Source: Candidatus Sumerlaeia bacterium
Lineage (GTDB): Bacteria; Sumerlaeota; Sumerlaeia; JADFCW01
DNA length: 38,249 nt
Assembly: GCA_026415575.1 (NCBI GenBank)
Contig: JAOAGV010000034.1
Span: 1 to 38,249, forward strand
Direction of reading: 5' to 3'
Both the position numbers and the translations under genes were made by a program. Positions 1 through 8,760 of this stretch are shown piece by piece. Each line of letters starts with the position of its first letter. Position 1 is the first letter of the stretch. The notes under the pieces were generated by a model that did not search any database, was not told where the DNA came from, and worked only from the letters and a program-made list of their open reading frames with translations.

Positions 1-1110
1 CCACAGCCTCCACCGCCCATTGCGGGGTGGAATGTCTGGCACCCGTCTCTGGCGTATCTTCTGGCCGCTGCTCTTGTGCTGGGGTTAACGCTTTGGCGCA
101 ACGTGCACGTCGCCGGTCAATGGGTACTGACAACGGCCAACGGGCCGGTGCTGCTGTATCAGGGCAATTGTCACGATTCGCGCGGGCTGCTGTTCTATTC
201 GGAATCGTATCAGAGATTGCTGCAACAATACGGCTCACAATCGGCGGTGCCGTGGGGACGTGAGTTGTTACGCGACATTACGGCCCACCCCTTTGCGTTT
301 GCCGCGCTTTTGCTGAAAAAGACCTGGATGTTTTGGAACAGCTACGATGCCGCCGACAATGTGTGCATCTACGTATATCGGCCTTATCTTTGGCTGGTAC
401 GGTGGAACCCGGTCACGTGGGTTGTATTGGTCCCGCTGGGCGCGGTGGGGCTGTGGCAGATGCGCGGGCAGTGGCGGCGGCAGATTGCGTTGTACTTGTA
501 TACAACAGTCTTCGCCGTTTCGATCATCGCCGTGTTCATCGTCGGGCGCTATCGGCTGCAGATTTTGCTGCCGATGCTGATTTGGGCGGGGCCGGCGGCG
601 GTTGCGCTTGCGCAGGCGGCGTGGGCGGGCGACCGACAACGGCTTGGGCGTCCGCTGGCGGTTGTGGCGTCGGGCGTTTTCCTGCTGTGGCCCCAATGGT
701 CGCCGGCGGTTCGCCACAACACGCAGGAAGGGCTCAAGGGCTACCGGCTCAGCCGGCCCAACGACTACAACCGCATGTGGGTTGCCTTTGCGACCCTCGG
801 ACGTGACGCGGAAGGGCGGGCGCTGCTCGAGCGGGCAATCAAGGAGTATCCTTTTGCAGAAGGGATTGCCCTGCCGTTGGCGGCATCGTATTTGGAAGCC
901 CGCCGCCCTCACGATGCGTTGCCCGTGCTTCAGGCGTATATCCGCGCGCAAGGCGGAGGCGAGCGAAAGGCGATGTTGATGCTGGCCGAGGCGTTGTCGC
1001 AGGCGGGACGCAAGGCCGACGCACTTGAGGCGGTGCGGCTGGTGTTGCAGCATAACCCCGACGACGCCGAGGCCGCGGCGCTCTTGCTGGCCATCCAACG
1101 GCGGAGGTAG
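1..1110 (+). CDS. GT39/PMT-like membrane protein with C-terminal TPR (5' partial)
   Basis: The reading frame is open from the first base, so the N-terminus lies outside the window; the internal GTG at 76 is unlikely to be the start. The visible part has hydrophobic segments near residues 15-32, 130-150, 165-210 and 220-235. The stretch VGRYRLQILLPMLIWAG resembles the conserved late membrane segment (RYRxPxxP) of GT39/dolichyl-phosphate-mannose mannosyltransferase-like proteins. After the last membrane segment, a soluble tail of about 110 residues reads as TPR helices (AEGRALLERAIKEYPF, MLMLAEALSQAGRKADALE, VLQHNPDDAEAAALL). Known proteins of this class transfer sugars from polyprenyl phosphates on the outer face of the inner membrane. 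The acceptor is unknown and the catalytic N-terminus is not visible, so glycosyltransferase is inferred from the C-terminal half only. It converges with the minus-strand gene at 1225. Confidence 0.7.
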   Translation, partial: PQPPPPIAGWNVWHPSLAYLLAAALVLGLTLWRNVHVAGQWVLTTANGPVLLYQGNCHDSRGLLFYSESYQRLLQQYGSQSAVPWGRELLRDITAHPFAFAALLLKKTWMFWNSYDAADNVCIYVYRPYLWLVRWNPVTWVVLVPLGAVGLWQMRGQWRRQIALYLYTTVFAVSIIAVFIVGRYRLQILLPMLIWAGPAAVALAQAAWAGDRQRLGRPLAVVASGVFLLWPQWSPAVRHNTQEGLKGYRLSRPNDYNRMWVAFATLGRDAEGRALLERAIKEYPFAEGIALPLAASYLEARRPHDALPVLQAYIRAQGGGERKAMLMLAEALSQAGRKADALEAVRLVLQHNPDDAEAAALLLAIQRRR

Positions 1111-1146
1111 GCAGCCGATCAGAAATCGTTGAATCGAAAAAGAACA

Positions 1147-1195
1147 GCCGCACGCATGGGCAGGTGGGTTCACATCGCTGACCTATGCGTGCGGC
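1147..1195 (-). terminator. Intrinsic terminator of the 1225-2583 gene
   Basis: A perfect 11-bp inverted repeat (GCCGCACGCAT at 1147-1157, ATGCGTGCGGC at 1185-1195) has a short inner AGGT/ACCT stem. Read on the minus strand it is followed by TGTTCTTTTTC, the T-run expected of a Rho-independent terminator for the oxidoreductase gene. On the plus strand no T-run follows, so it would serve the left-hand gene less well. Confidence 0.75.
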
Positions 1196-1224
1196 CGGAT
1201 TAACTGTGCATTGAACGCAATGTT

Positions 1225-2583
1225 TTACGCCGGCAAAGTCCACGGCGCGCGACCCGGGCGGCCGAACAGCTTCATCGCTTCGGGATTGTCCTTGATTGTC
1301 TTGGTCGCGTCATCCCAGACCACCTTCGTACCCGTGCGGAAGGCGATGTTGCCCAACATGCACATGGCGGTGGTCATGAAGCCTTCCTCGATGGGCATGA
1401 TCGGGTCTTTGCGCGACTTACAGCATTCGAGGAAGTTGGCGATGTGTTCTTGATCGTGCTTTTCCTCGGCGGTGCGCTCCTTGCCCACTTCGCCCGGACG
1501 GCCGGCCTTCTCGCCGCCTTCTTCGGGGAAAACTTCCCAGCCCGTGCGGTCAATCAACAGCGTGCCTTTTTCGCCGAAGAATTCGATGCCGTGATAGCGG
1601 CCCGGTTCGGGCTGCCGCCGCGTCCACTGGCGGTGCTCCCACACGACGCTTACGCCGGGGTACTCATACAAGACATTCAGCGTGTCAGGACATTCGCGGC
1701 AGTCGGTGAAAACAAATTTGCCGCCGTTGGCCTGCGCCGAGACCGGCATGCCGACTTTCAATCCCCAGCGCACCACGTCGAGCATGTGCGGCCCCCAGTC
1801 GCACAGCTGCCCGCCGGCATAATCCCAGAACCAGCGCCACGAGCCGTAGAGGCCGCCTTCCGCGGGGAGGTCCAGCCGATAGCGAGCAGGATTGTAGGGA
1901 CGCATGGGGGCGGGGCCGAGCCACATATCCCAGTCCAGCGTGGGGGGTGGGGTGCCGTCGGGCGGATTGCCCAGAGGAGCGCGTTTTTGCACATACCACG
2001 CGCGAACAAACGCCACCTTGCCGAGTTTGCCCGATTGCACATAAGCGGTGGCATCTTTGAAGTCTTGGCCGCTTCGCTGCATCAGCCCTACTTGGCAGAT
2101 TCTCTTGGTCTCGCGAACGACCTTGATCATCGCCAAGCCTTCCTGAATATTGTGGGAAATCGGCTTTTCGACAAAGACGTCCTTGCCGGCCTGACACGCC
2201 AGAATCGTCTGAAGCGCGTGCCAGTGGTCGGGCGTGGCGATGATGACGGCTTGGACATTCTTCATTTCGAGCAGCTTGCGGAAATCCTGATGCATAGCGG
2301 GCGGGTTGCCCTGCTTTTTCTCGATCTGCTGGGCGGCCTGCTCCATGCTGGTTTTGTCCGCGTCGGACAAGGCGACAATGTCGGCGAGATCGCCGTTGAG
2401 CGTCTGGCGCATGAGATAGCTGCCGCGTCCGCCCAAGCCGATGATGCCAATGGCCATGCGGTCGCTGGCTTGGGCGGCACGCGACCGAGGGCTTTGGATC
2501 AACACGGAGGAAGCGGCAAGGCCTGTGGCGGCGGCCAGCCCCGAACGGTGCAGAAAGTCGCGGCGGTTCAGTGAGTTCTTCAT
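1225..2583 (-). CDS. Tat-exported Gfo/Idh/MocA family oxidoreductase
   Basis: The protein has 452 residues. The start at 2583 is chosen because GAGAGGAGAG lies just upstream and the protein then opens with a Tat signal (SLNRRDFLHRSGLAAATGLA); the same frame is open further upstream to 2898. The Rossmann NAD(P) loop is IGIIGLGGRG (about residues 45-54). The family EKP motif follows (VFVEKPIS, Lys140), and the C-terminal domain contains GGQLCDWGPHMLDVVRWGL, where a family His is normally catalytic. The length and the WDMWLGPAP segment are typical of the large exported subgroup common in Planctomycetota and relatives, whose substrates are mostly unknown glycosides. Exported members need NAD(P) loaded before Tat export or tightly bound. 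It is monocistronic, ends at the hairpin at 1147-1195, and diverges from the ApbE gene. Confidence 0.88.
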   Translation of the reverse strand: MKNSLNRRDFLHRSGLAAATGLAASSVLIQSPRSRAAQASDRMAIGIIGLGGRGSYLMRQTLNGDLADIVALSDADKTSMEQAAQQIEKKQGNPPAMHQDFRKLLEMKNVQAVIIATPDHWHALQTILACQAGKDVFVEKPISHNIQEGLAMIKVVRETKRICQVGLMQRSGQDFKDATAYVQSGKLGKVAFVRAWYVQKRAPLGNPPDGTPPPTLDWDMWLGPAPMRPYNPARYRLDLPAEGGLYGSWRWFWDYAGGQLCDWGPHMLDVVRWGLKVGMPVSAQANGGKFVFTDCRECPDTLNVLYEYPGVSVVWEHRQWTRRQPEPGRYHGIEFFGEKGTLLIDRTGWEVFPEEGGEKAGRPGEVGKERTAEEKHDQEHIANFLECCKSRKDPIMPIEEGFMTTAMCMLGNIAFRTGTKVVWDDATKTIKDNPEAMKLFGRPGRAPWTLPA

Positions 2584-2702
2584 GTGACTTCTCTCCTCTC
2601 TGGTTCTCGATATGCCGGGGCGCGCCGTTGCACAGCCGGCAGACAGCGGCATTTCCCCGAAGAAATGTAACAGGCTCGAACGTCTCAAAACGTTGTAAAG
2701 CG

Positions 2703-2762
2703 TGAGGCGGCGACAGAGTTTTGTCAACCCTGAGATTTGCAAAACGCCTGTGAGCCGCCTCA
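2703..2762. promoter_or_regulatory. Nested inverted repeat in a divergent promoter region
   Basis: TGAGGCGGC (2703-2711) pairs with GCCGCCTCA (2754-2762). Inside it GTTTTG (2718-2723) pairs with CAAAAC (2740-2745). It sits in the 298-bp gap between the divergent oxidoreductase and ApbE genes, on the 5' leader side of the oxidoreductase. A TTGACA hexamer lies on the minus strand inside the element, but I see no convincing -10 partner. It could be an operator or a leader hairpin. Confidence 0.45.
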
Positions 2763-2881
2763 TGCGAGAAAGAAGTTGAGAGGGAAAAGTGAAGAACTCA
2801 AGATTGTAAAAGGTCTGCAATTGATTTTGTGGATTGGGGTTTGGTTCGACCCCACACCCTTGTGTCATCCGATAGCGTGCC

Positions 2882-3931
2882 ATGCATCTTCTCCCCATGC
2901 CTTGTTATGCCATATTTCGCAGCTATTTTTCCCTTCTGGCTATTTGCCTGCTCCTGCAACGGGCCGGCGCGCAAACATCGCATTCTAAAAATATCGAAGT
3001 CGTATCGCGGCGCTATGCGATGATGACCACGGAGGTGGAGATCAAGGTCGCGGCGCCGAAAGAGCGGGCAAGAGAGACCGCCGCGGCCATCGAGCGCGCA
3101 CGCGCCGCCATGCAGAAGTATATAGACGTGGTCAACACTTGGGACGCGCGAAGCGATGCGGCGAAAATCAACGAGCAGGCCGGCAAGAAACCGGTGCGGA
3201 TTGACGACCGGCTGATGCGCCTCTTGCTTCATGCCCGCGAGGTGTCGGAACTGTCCGGCGGGGCGTTCGACGTGACCTATCCGCCGCTGGCGCGGCTGTG
3301 GAATCTGCGTGCGGAGAAATTCACCATTCCTTCCGATGAGACAATTGACAGGACACGCCCGTTGGTTAACTACCGCAACCTCCTGCTCGATCCAGAAGCG
3401 GGTACAGCCTTTCTGCGTCTTGAGGGAATGGCTATCGAACTGGGGGCACTCGCCAAGGGTGCGGCGGTGGATGCAGCGGCGCGCAGTTTGCGCGAAAGCG
3501 GATTTGCCAACGCGCTGATTCGAGCCAGCGGCGATATGCTGGCGTTGGGCGACAAAGGCGGGCAGCCGTGGCTTATCGGCATCCGTCATCCGCGGGGCGC
3601 GCGCACCGAAGTCGTCGGTGCCGTGGCGTTGCGCGACAAGGCCATTTGCACATCCGGCGACTATGAGAAAGCGGTTGTCGTGGACGGGAAACGCTATCAT
3701 CATATCTTGGACCCCCGCACAGGGCGTCCAGCCGACCGCACGGTCAGTGTGACAGTCATCGCAGGCAATGCGGAGACGGCCGATGCGCTCTCGACCGCTT
3801 TGTTCGTTTTGGGGCCCAAGGCAGGCATGGAATTGTGCGAGCGCCTTCCGGGTGTTGAGGCGCTGTTCATAGACCCCGAAATGCGGATTCTGCGGTCGTC
3901 GGGATTTCCCGAAATCCAGACAGAGGAATAG
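2882..3931 (+). CDS. apbE: ApbE family FAD:protein FMN transferase, exported
   Basis: The enzyme splits FAD and attaches FMN covalently to Ser/Thr of target flavoproteins outside the cytoplasm, for example subunits of RNF or NQR ion pumps. Family motifs are present in order: GAFDVTYPPLARLWNLR, IELGALAKGAAVDAAA, ASGDMLALG, AICTSGDYEKAV, HHILDPRTGRPA, then ADALSTALFVLGPKAGMEL with the conserved Mg-site Asp and Thr region. The N-terminus is a signal peptide (YFSLLAICLLLQRAGA, then Q). The start is uncertain: ATG 2882 and ATG 2897 are in frame and neither has a clear Shine-Dalgarno. Length (349 residues) is normal. No target flavoprotein is recognised in the window, so its partner must lie elsewhere. 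Confidence 0.9.
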   Translation: MHLLPMPCYAIFRSYFSLLAICLLLQRAGAQTSHSKNIEVVSRRYAMMTTEVEIKVAAPKERARETAAAIERARAAMQKYIDVVNTWDARSDAAKINEQAGKKPVRIDDRLMRLLLHAREVSELSGGAFDVTYPPLARLWNLRAEKFTIPSDETIDRTRPLVNYRNLLLDPEAGTAFLRLEGMAIELGALAKGAAVDAAARSLRESGFANALIRASGDMLALGDKGGQPWLIGIRHPRGARTEVVGAVALRDKAICTSGDYEKAVVVDGKRYHHILDPRTGRPADRTVSVTVIAGNAETADALSTALFVLGPKAGMELCERLPGVEALFIDPEMRILRSSGFPEIQTEE

Positions 3932-4212
3932 CCTTGCAGGTTTCAATCATGTTGGACTGGGGAATGTAACTTCCAGACCATCTGCAGATTTCGCAGACGG
4001 TTGACGACCACGTGGAGGGTCGGCTTCCACACCGGCTGAATCACCAACCGCATCGGGTTCCACCCCCATTACATTTGAGTTTGGACGGCGTGTTTCGATT
4101 CGGACGCGACCGAATTTTGCCCCGGATGCCGTGGAAGGCCTCCCTCCACAATCAAGGTTTGAACTTGAACCACGCCAGAGCTGCGATCAAATCTGTTGCT
4201 GGGAGCATGGAG

Positions 4213-5226
4213 ATGAGCATCTCACGGCGCGAATGGATCCGGACAATTTCGGTCTCAGTGCCTGCGGCCCTGTGGGAAAGACAGAGGCCGGAGGCGGCGG
4301 GGTCGGACAAATCTTTTGCCAACAAGCGGCCGTTCTCTTTTGCCGCGATTGCCGACATTCAATACTGCGACAGCGCGCCGGCGAACAACCGCTACTATCG
4401 CGACTCGCTGGACAGGTTGAAGCGCTGCATCGAACATTTGAACTCGCTCCGCCCGGATTTCGTTCTCCTCTTGGGCGACCTGATAGATGCCGAATTCGCC
4501 AGTCTCGAACGGGTGCTCACGGTCCTGCGCGACTTGACCATGCCGTTCTACCCGGTGTTGGGCAACCATGATGTCCAGATCGAGCAATCGCGCCGGCAGC
4601 AGGCATGGCGGATGCTTGGCTATGACCGGCGCGGCAGGGGGAAGGGCTATTATGATTTTGCCCACAAGGGTTGGCGCTTTGTCGCACTCAACGGCACCGA
4701 TGTCAGCCTTCTGGCACACCGGCCGGGAACGCTGGAATATCAACGGGCGATGCAGTGGCTTGCGCAGTTGAAAGGTCGAAAGGCCGTCAATGCCTACGAA
4801 TGGAACAGCGGCATCGGGCCGGAGCAGGTGCAATGGCTGAAGGCCGCACTCGACCGGGCCACCAATGCCGGCGAAAAAGCAATCGTGTTTTGCCATTATC
4901 CGGTTTTCCCTGTCAGTTCTCATGTCCTTTGGAATCATGTCGAAGTGGCCGGTGTGCTGGAGGCAAGTCCGGCGACGGTGTTGTATCTGGCCGGACACAA
5001 ACATGACGGCGACTATGGTGTGCGCAACGGCGTTCACTATCTGACGCTGCGCGGAATGGTCGAAACGCCGCAGACGGCCTATTCGGTGTTTCAGGTGTCT
5101 CCTGATCAGATTCGTGTTGTGGGATTTGGGCGCGAGGCCAGCCGCGAGTTGCCTCTGGCCGCAGCGGGAAAGTCGGCTGCGAAAACCAGATTTAATAACC
5201 ACCCTAACCCGAGCGAAACCATTTGA
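4213..5226 (+). CDS. Tat-exported ADPRM-like metallophosphoesterase
   Basis: The protein has 337 residues. ATG 4213 is preferred over the in-frame ATG 4207 because GGGAG (4201-4205) sits 7 nt upstream of it. It begins with a twin-arginine sequence (SISRREWIRTISVSVPAAL). The phosphoesterase core is IADIQYCDS (Asp48, with Gln50 where most calcineurin-like enzymes have His), LLLGDLID (Asp89), LGNHD (Asn118, His119), FCHYPVFP and LAGHKHDGDYG. The DIQ variant, the YYRDSL segment, EQVQWLKAAL and RGMVETPQTA match the Mn-dependent ADP-ribose/CDP-alcohol diphosphatase (ADPRM) family rather than generic phosphatases. Known members cleave ADP-ribose, cyclic ADP-ribose or CDP-choline; the substrate here is not proven. 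It lies 281 bp after apbE on the same strand. I see no clear function in that gap. Confidence 0.82.
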   Translation: MSISRREWIRTISVSVPAALWERQRPEAAGSDKSFANKRPFSFAAIADIQYCDSAPANNRYYRDSLDRLKRCIEHLNSLRPDFVLLLGDLIDAEFASLERVLTVLRDLTMPFYPVLGNHDVQIEQSRRQQAWRMLGYDRRGRGKGYYDFAHKGWRFVALNGTDVSLLAHRPGTLEYQRAMQWLAQLKGRKAVNAYEWNSGIGPEQVQWLKAALDRATNAGEKAIVFCHYPVFPVSSHVLWNHVEVAGVLEASPATVLYLAGHKHDGDYGVRNGVHYLTLRGMVETPQTAYSVFQVSPDQIRVVGFGREASRELPLAAAGKSAAKTRFNNHPNPSETI

Positions 5227-5403
5227 CAAGACGCTGCCGGCAGGTTTTTATTTGTTTTGCTTTGGCGCGGTGTTGGGCAATTGACAGGAGAGCCAACAAG
5301 CGGATAAGCGATCTAAAATCACGGGAGCAAGCAGCCCGAAGGCTGCATGGAATACATTCCATACCTCCATACCCATAACTTTAGCGACGGGAGGACTTCA
5401 GCA

Positions 5404-6126
5404 ATGAGAAGTAACAAAGGGTTCACATTGATCGAGCTGTTGATCGTGGTGGCGATTATCGCCATTCTGGCGGCCATTGCGATCCCCAACTTTCTGGAAG
5501 CACAGACTCGATCCAAAGCCGCCCGCGTGAAAAACGACCTGCGGATGCTGGCCCAAGCTCAGGAGGCCTACTATATTGATTGGAACTCCTACACGTACCT
5601 GCAAACGGGCACGGATACGCCGTGGTCGGCACGCGCGCGCTGGGCGGGCTTGGCACAATTGACCTCGCCGGTGGCTTATATCAGTTCGATTCCGCGCGAT
5701 CCGTTCGGCGTTTCGCATTATACCAGCACGCCGGGATACAAGCATTATGCCTGCTATGAGATGGGAACGGGCCTGGCGGGCGTTGCCCCCGCTGGTTGGG
5801 CGCCATTTTTGCCCGGCTCGACCTCGCCGCCCACCTCGCCCGGTATGCCCAGTGATACATTCGAGGTGGAGTCGGACGGCCCGAACAATTTCGACGATAC
5901 AATCGGAACGCTGCAGGACGGACGGTCTTCGCCTTACAGCACGGGGAACTATCCCTGGCAAAATGTGCAGGATACCCCGACTAATATCGAGCTGATGAGC
6001 GCGCTATGTTACGATCCGACCAACGGCACAATCAGCGGCGGGGAGATTTACCGGCACGGCGGCGCCAAGCCGTGCGGACAAGGGCAGTTGGTCTACGACA
6101 TCTTCGTCGCCAATAGCACGAAATAG
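5404..6126 (+). CDS. Type II secretion/type IV pilin-like prepilin (copy 1)
   Basis: The protein has 240 residues. The start at 5404 is set by GGGAGG (5389-5394) and by the short leader MRSNKG before the cleavage point. The type III-free prepilin signature is GFTLIELLIVVAIIAILA, cut between Gly and Phe, with Glu5 present. The helix continues as IPNFLEAQTRSKAARVKND. The C-terminal domain carries CYDPTNGTISGGEIYRHGG and ends YDIFVANSTK, both closely matched in the pilin at 15310. It would be processed by a prepilin peptidase (not in the window) and assembled into a pseudopilus or pilus, or anchored as a surface protein. It is monocistronic, closed by a strong terminator. The palindrome CTGCCGGCAG at 5234-5243 upstream is a weak candidate terminator for the preceding gene. 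Confidence 0.88.
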   Translation: MRSNKGFTLIELLIVVAIIAILAAIAIPNFLEAQTRSKAARVKNDLRMLAQAQEAYYIDWNSYTYLQTGTDTPWSARARWAGLAQLTSPVAYISSIPRDPFGVSHYTSTPGYKHYACYEMGTGLAGVAPAGWAPFLPGSTSPPTSPGMPSDTFEVESDGPNNFDDTIGTLQDGRSSPYSTGNYPWQNVQDTPTNIELMSALCYDPTNGTISGGEIYRHGGAKPCGQGQLVYDIFVANSTK

Positions 6127-6143
6127 TTTGCAACCAAGTAAAT

Positions 6144-6186
6144 GCGGCAGGCGGGAACTGAATGTCCCGTCTGCCGCTCATTTTTT
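6144..6186 (+). terminator. Rho-independent terminator after pilin 1
   Basis: GCGGCAG-g-CGGGA (6144-6156) pairs with TCCCG-t-CTGCCGC (6165-6177) around an 8-nt loop, followed by TCATTTTTT. It lies between convergent genes and serves the plus-strand pilin best. Confidence 0.85.
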
Positions 6187-6206
6187 CCCCGGACGGATTT
6201 TTCTCT

Positions 6207-7445
6207 CTATCGGGATGCGTCTTTCCGATATTGAATCAGCACCATAATCCCCGGCCAATTGACCTCCATGCCGTGCTGGTTTTTGGGCGTCGGCCCTGTG
6301 GCCAGCGTATTGACGCCCGGCTTGAGAACGGTCAAGTCCTTGAGCGGGACGCGGTGCGCATAATACTGATAATGCGGGCCTTCTGTATCGAACACCCGCT
6401 GGTCGTTGATAAAGATGCCGTCCATATAACCGGGCGACCAGCTGGACCAGACCAGTTGGGCGGCGACAGCGTGTTTAAGATCGCCAGTGATGTTGAACTT
6501 TTGTTCTTTGCGCCCGCGGCGCGTTACCCATTGTTTCGGCACGTCATAGGGCTTGCATAGTTCAACGGAAAAGTTGGGGCGCACCAGCTTGAGGTTCCCC
6601 ACCGCCGGCGTCATATAGATCAGGCCCACGGCATCGGTAATGCGTGCAGCCAGTTTCATCGGCTGGTCCTGATCCGGCACCCACGAGGTATCCCATTGAA
6701 CTGTGTAGGGCGTGGTTGAGGTGGAGCCGATGTGGTGCAGAATCTTGCCGTGGAAGAAGTGATAATGCCACTGGCGATATTCGCCGTCGCCCTCGAAGTT
6801 CACGTCCTCATAGAATCCGACAAAATCCACCTGCCGAATGGAGCCGTTGGGGCTTTGGGCCTCGCAGGCCAGAACAGCGGTTTGCCCAATCTGGTCGCCG
6901 GCACGGGGACGGGTAATAGCGCCGGTGGGATGGGGCTTTTTCGCCGGGTCATAGTAGATGCGGAAATGAACGCCGTAGATAAGGTTCTGGGGCCATTTCC
7001 AAGGATGTTCATTGCTGACGCGCATTTGGAACTCGTTCCCGCCATCGGCCTTGAGCCATGAAAGCGGGATTTCAATGGTAGGGTAGATGTGATGATTGTA
7101 ATCCCACTGGGGGGCGGGGATTTTTTCGGCCTCAGGCACCGGCACCCAGTCCTTGCCGTTGATCTGGATGGCGAGGCCGCGCGTGCCGTCGTGGCACAGG
7201 ATTTTCTCGATAACCACCTCGGCCTTTGTGGCGTGTTCAAGATCAAAGCGATGGGGCAGCGGGACGGGTTTGTCGTGGCCCAGTTTGCCGCCGATACGCA
7301 AGGCCCCGCCGGCGTTGCCGCGCTCATTGTACCACATATACTCGCGGAAGACGTCGCCGGGTGCGGGGCCTGCAGGGGCCGTTCCCTCTCCGACCAGCAG
7401 AGCAAGGATGACTGCGGCGACAAGGCAATGGGTTTTTCGGAACAT
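6207..7445 (-). CDS. Exported multidomain beta-sandwich protein of unknown function
   Basis: The protein has 412 residues. The start at 7445 has AAAGGAG just upstream and gives a normal signal peptide (MFRKTHCLVAAVILALLVG...APAG). I do not recognise a named family. The first part (EYMWYNERGN, HRFDLEHATKAEVVIEKI, INGKDWVPVP) looks like a jelly-roll sugar-binding fold. The middle (GAITRPRAGDQIGQTAVLAC ... VDFVGFYEDVNFEGDG) resembles a bacterial Ig-like domain of the type that follows carbohydrate-active enzymes. The end (YMDGIFINDQRVFDTEGPH, LKPGVNTLATG) resembles the GH2-type jelly roll. No catalytic motif is evident. It is the second gene of a minus-strand operon, 58 nt after the gene at 7504-8760, so the two exported proteins probably work together, perhaps binding glycans. 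Confidence 0.65.
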   Translation of the reverse strand: MFRKTHCLVAAVILALLVGEGTAPAGPAPGDVFREYMWYNERGNAGGALRIGGKLGHDKPVPLPHRFDLEHATKAEVVIEKILCHDGTRGLAIQINGKDWVPVPEAEKIPAPQWDYNHHIYPTIEIPLSWLKADGGNEFQMRVSNEHPWKWPQNLIYGVHFRIYYDPAKKPHPTGAITRPRAGDQIGQTAVLACEAQSPNGSIRQVDFVGFYEDVNFEGDGEYRQWHYHFFHGKILHHIGSTSTTPYTVQWDTSWVPDQDQPMKLAARITDAVGLIYMTPAVGNLKLVRPNFSVELCKPYDVPKQWVTRRGRKEQKFNITGDLKHAVAAQLVWSSWSPGYMDGIFINDQRVFDTEGPHYQYYAHRVPLKDLTVLKPGVNTLATGPTPKNQHGMEVNWPGIMVLIQYRKDASR

Positions 7446-7503
7446 TACGCTTCTCCTTTCGCGACCGACGCGCCATTGCGGCGAACGCGCCGGCTGCCCT
7501 AAA

Positions 7504-8760
7504 TTATTTGGTTCCACCGGTATTCCCGACCAAAACAGCCGGGCCGATTGTTACCGAAAGCTGGCGAAAAGCGGAATGGATTTGCGCCGAGGCCTCTGCG
7601 AACCCATCCGTTTCGAGCAATCCAAGGGTCAAATGAACCGGCAGCGTCGTCATCCGCTGCCAGCCATCCTTGCGCGGGCCGCGTCCGAAGCCGAAGACGG
7701 TCATACCGCCCGAGCCGCGGTGCCAGAATTCATCTAGAGCGGTGTCGGGTTCGTGGACGGCGAGGAACAGGACGCGTTTTAATTTGGTGTCACCGAAATA
7801 CACCCATTGCGGGTCGGGCAACTGGCCGTGCCAGATGTTTTTTTCAGCATAAGGGGCCACGGGGAAGCGCTGTCCCGCCGAATTGACCCAATAGTCTTCT
7901 TCGGCATCGAACCGCCCGCCGGGCGTACCCTCGTAGAGAATCCAATACGGGGCAGCGCCTTTTCTGAAAAGCGTCATTCGCGCGTGGGCTGGGAAAATGT
8001 CCCACAGACAGGCCCATTGTCCGTCGCGGGTTTCGGAAACAACCGTTGCGCGGAGAGGGCCGGAACTCAGCAGCACGCTTTCGCGGTGGTTCTGCCCGCG
8101 CCCGGGATGAAAATCCGGCGGGGCGATATTGGGAATCCCGCGAAAGTCACCCTCGAACCCCCCCGACGGGCGATAGCTGATCCAGTCGTTGCCGTCGCGG
8201 TCTATCAGGCTTGCAAACCCTCCACCGAGACGGTGATAGTAGTAAGTGGCGGCAGGGGTATTGATCTTGTACGTCGGCTCGCCTTGATAGTCTGCAAGCA
8301 GCTCGACCGAGACCGGAGAGGGGGCGAAGGGTTTTCTGGGGAGGTCCTGCACCGGCGCACAATAGAGATTAAAGAAGCGTTCCGAGCCGGCAGGGGTTTG
8401 TCCCTTGAGAAGAAAAACGAGCGCAACCGGAGCCGTGCTGATTTCGGGCGGACGTGGGATTTCGTCATATTGAAAGGGGATGTCGGCAACGAGAACGCGT
8501 CCGGTGCGGTCCACCTCTTCCAGTTGCACGACTGACCATTTTGGCTGCGTGGACAGACCAGCTTGCCGGCTGAGCGCAACGGGGTCGAAAGCGACCTCGA
8601 CGGGTTTGTTGTAGCGGACGCAACCGCCCGAATGGACGGCGAGGCGAAGCCGGAAGCTTTTGGCTTCGTGCGAGGAAGGATTGGTCTCAGCAGGGGTGGC
8701 GCAAAGGAACCGACATAGTCCGAATGCAAAAAAAGACAGAAAGGCTGCGCGAGATTTCAT
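7504..8760 (-). CDS. Exported protein of unknown function, beta-rich
   Basis: The protein has 418 residues. The start has AAGGAAG upstream and yields a signal peptide (MKSRAAFLSFFAFGLCRFLCAT). I do not recognise a characterised family. Visible features are a beta-rich N-terminal half (FRLRLAVHSGGCVRYNKPVE, VALVFLLKGQTPAGSERFFN), a central segment TYYYHRLGGGFASLIDRDGN that looks like the rim of a carbohydrate-binding beta-sandwich, then WACLWDIFPAHARMTLFRKG and YWILYEGTPGGRF. The pattern recalls polysaccharide lyase or aldose-epimerase-like sandwich folds, but no catalytic set can be named. It is the first gene of the minus-strand operon. Its promoter faces the 9102 gene across a 341-bp divergent region, so both could share a regulator. 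Confidence 0.6.
   Translation of the reverse strand: MKSRAAFLSFFAFGLCRFLCATPAETNPSSHEAKSFRLRLAVHSGGCVRYNKPVEVAFDPVALSRQAGLSTQPKWSVVQLEEVDRTGRVLVADIPFQYDEIPRPPEISTAPVALVFLLKGQTPAGSERFFNLYCAPVQDLPRKPFAPSPVSVELLADYQGEPTYKINTPAATYYYHRLGGGFASLIDRDGNDWISYRPSGGFEGDFRGIPNIAPPDFHPGRGQNHRESVLLSSGPLRATVVSETRDGQWACLWDIFPAHARMTLFRKGAAPYWILYEGTPGGRFDAEEDYWVNSAGQRFPVAPYAEKNIWHGQLPDPQWVYFGDTKLKRVLFLAVHEPDTALDEFWHRGSGGMTVFGFGRGPRKDGWQRMTTLPVHLTLGLLETDGFAEASAQIHSAFRQLSVTIGPAVLVGNTGGTK

Noticed and set aside
268..1173. 301-codon open frame on the minus strand
   Set aside because: It is antisense to the membrane protein gene and has no family features; the opposite strand encodes recognisable membrane and TPR segments.
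2798..3946. 382-codon open frame on the minus strand
   Set aside because: It mirrors the apbE gene, whose full motif set is on the plus strand.
5234..5243. Strong terminator after the phosphoesterase gene
   Set aside because: CTGCCGGCAG is a palindrome followed by a T-rich stretch, but it leaves almost no loop, so the hairpin would be only 3-4 bp.
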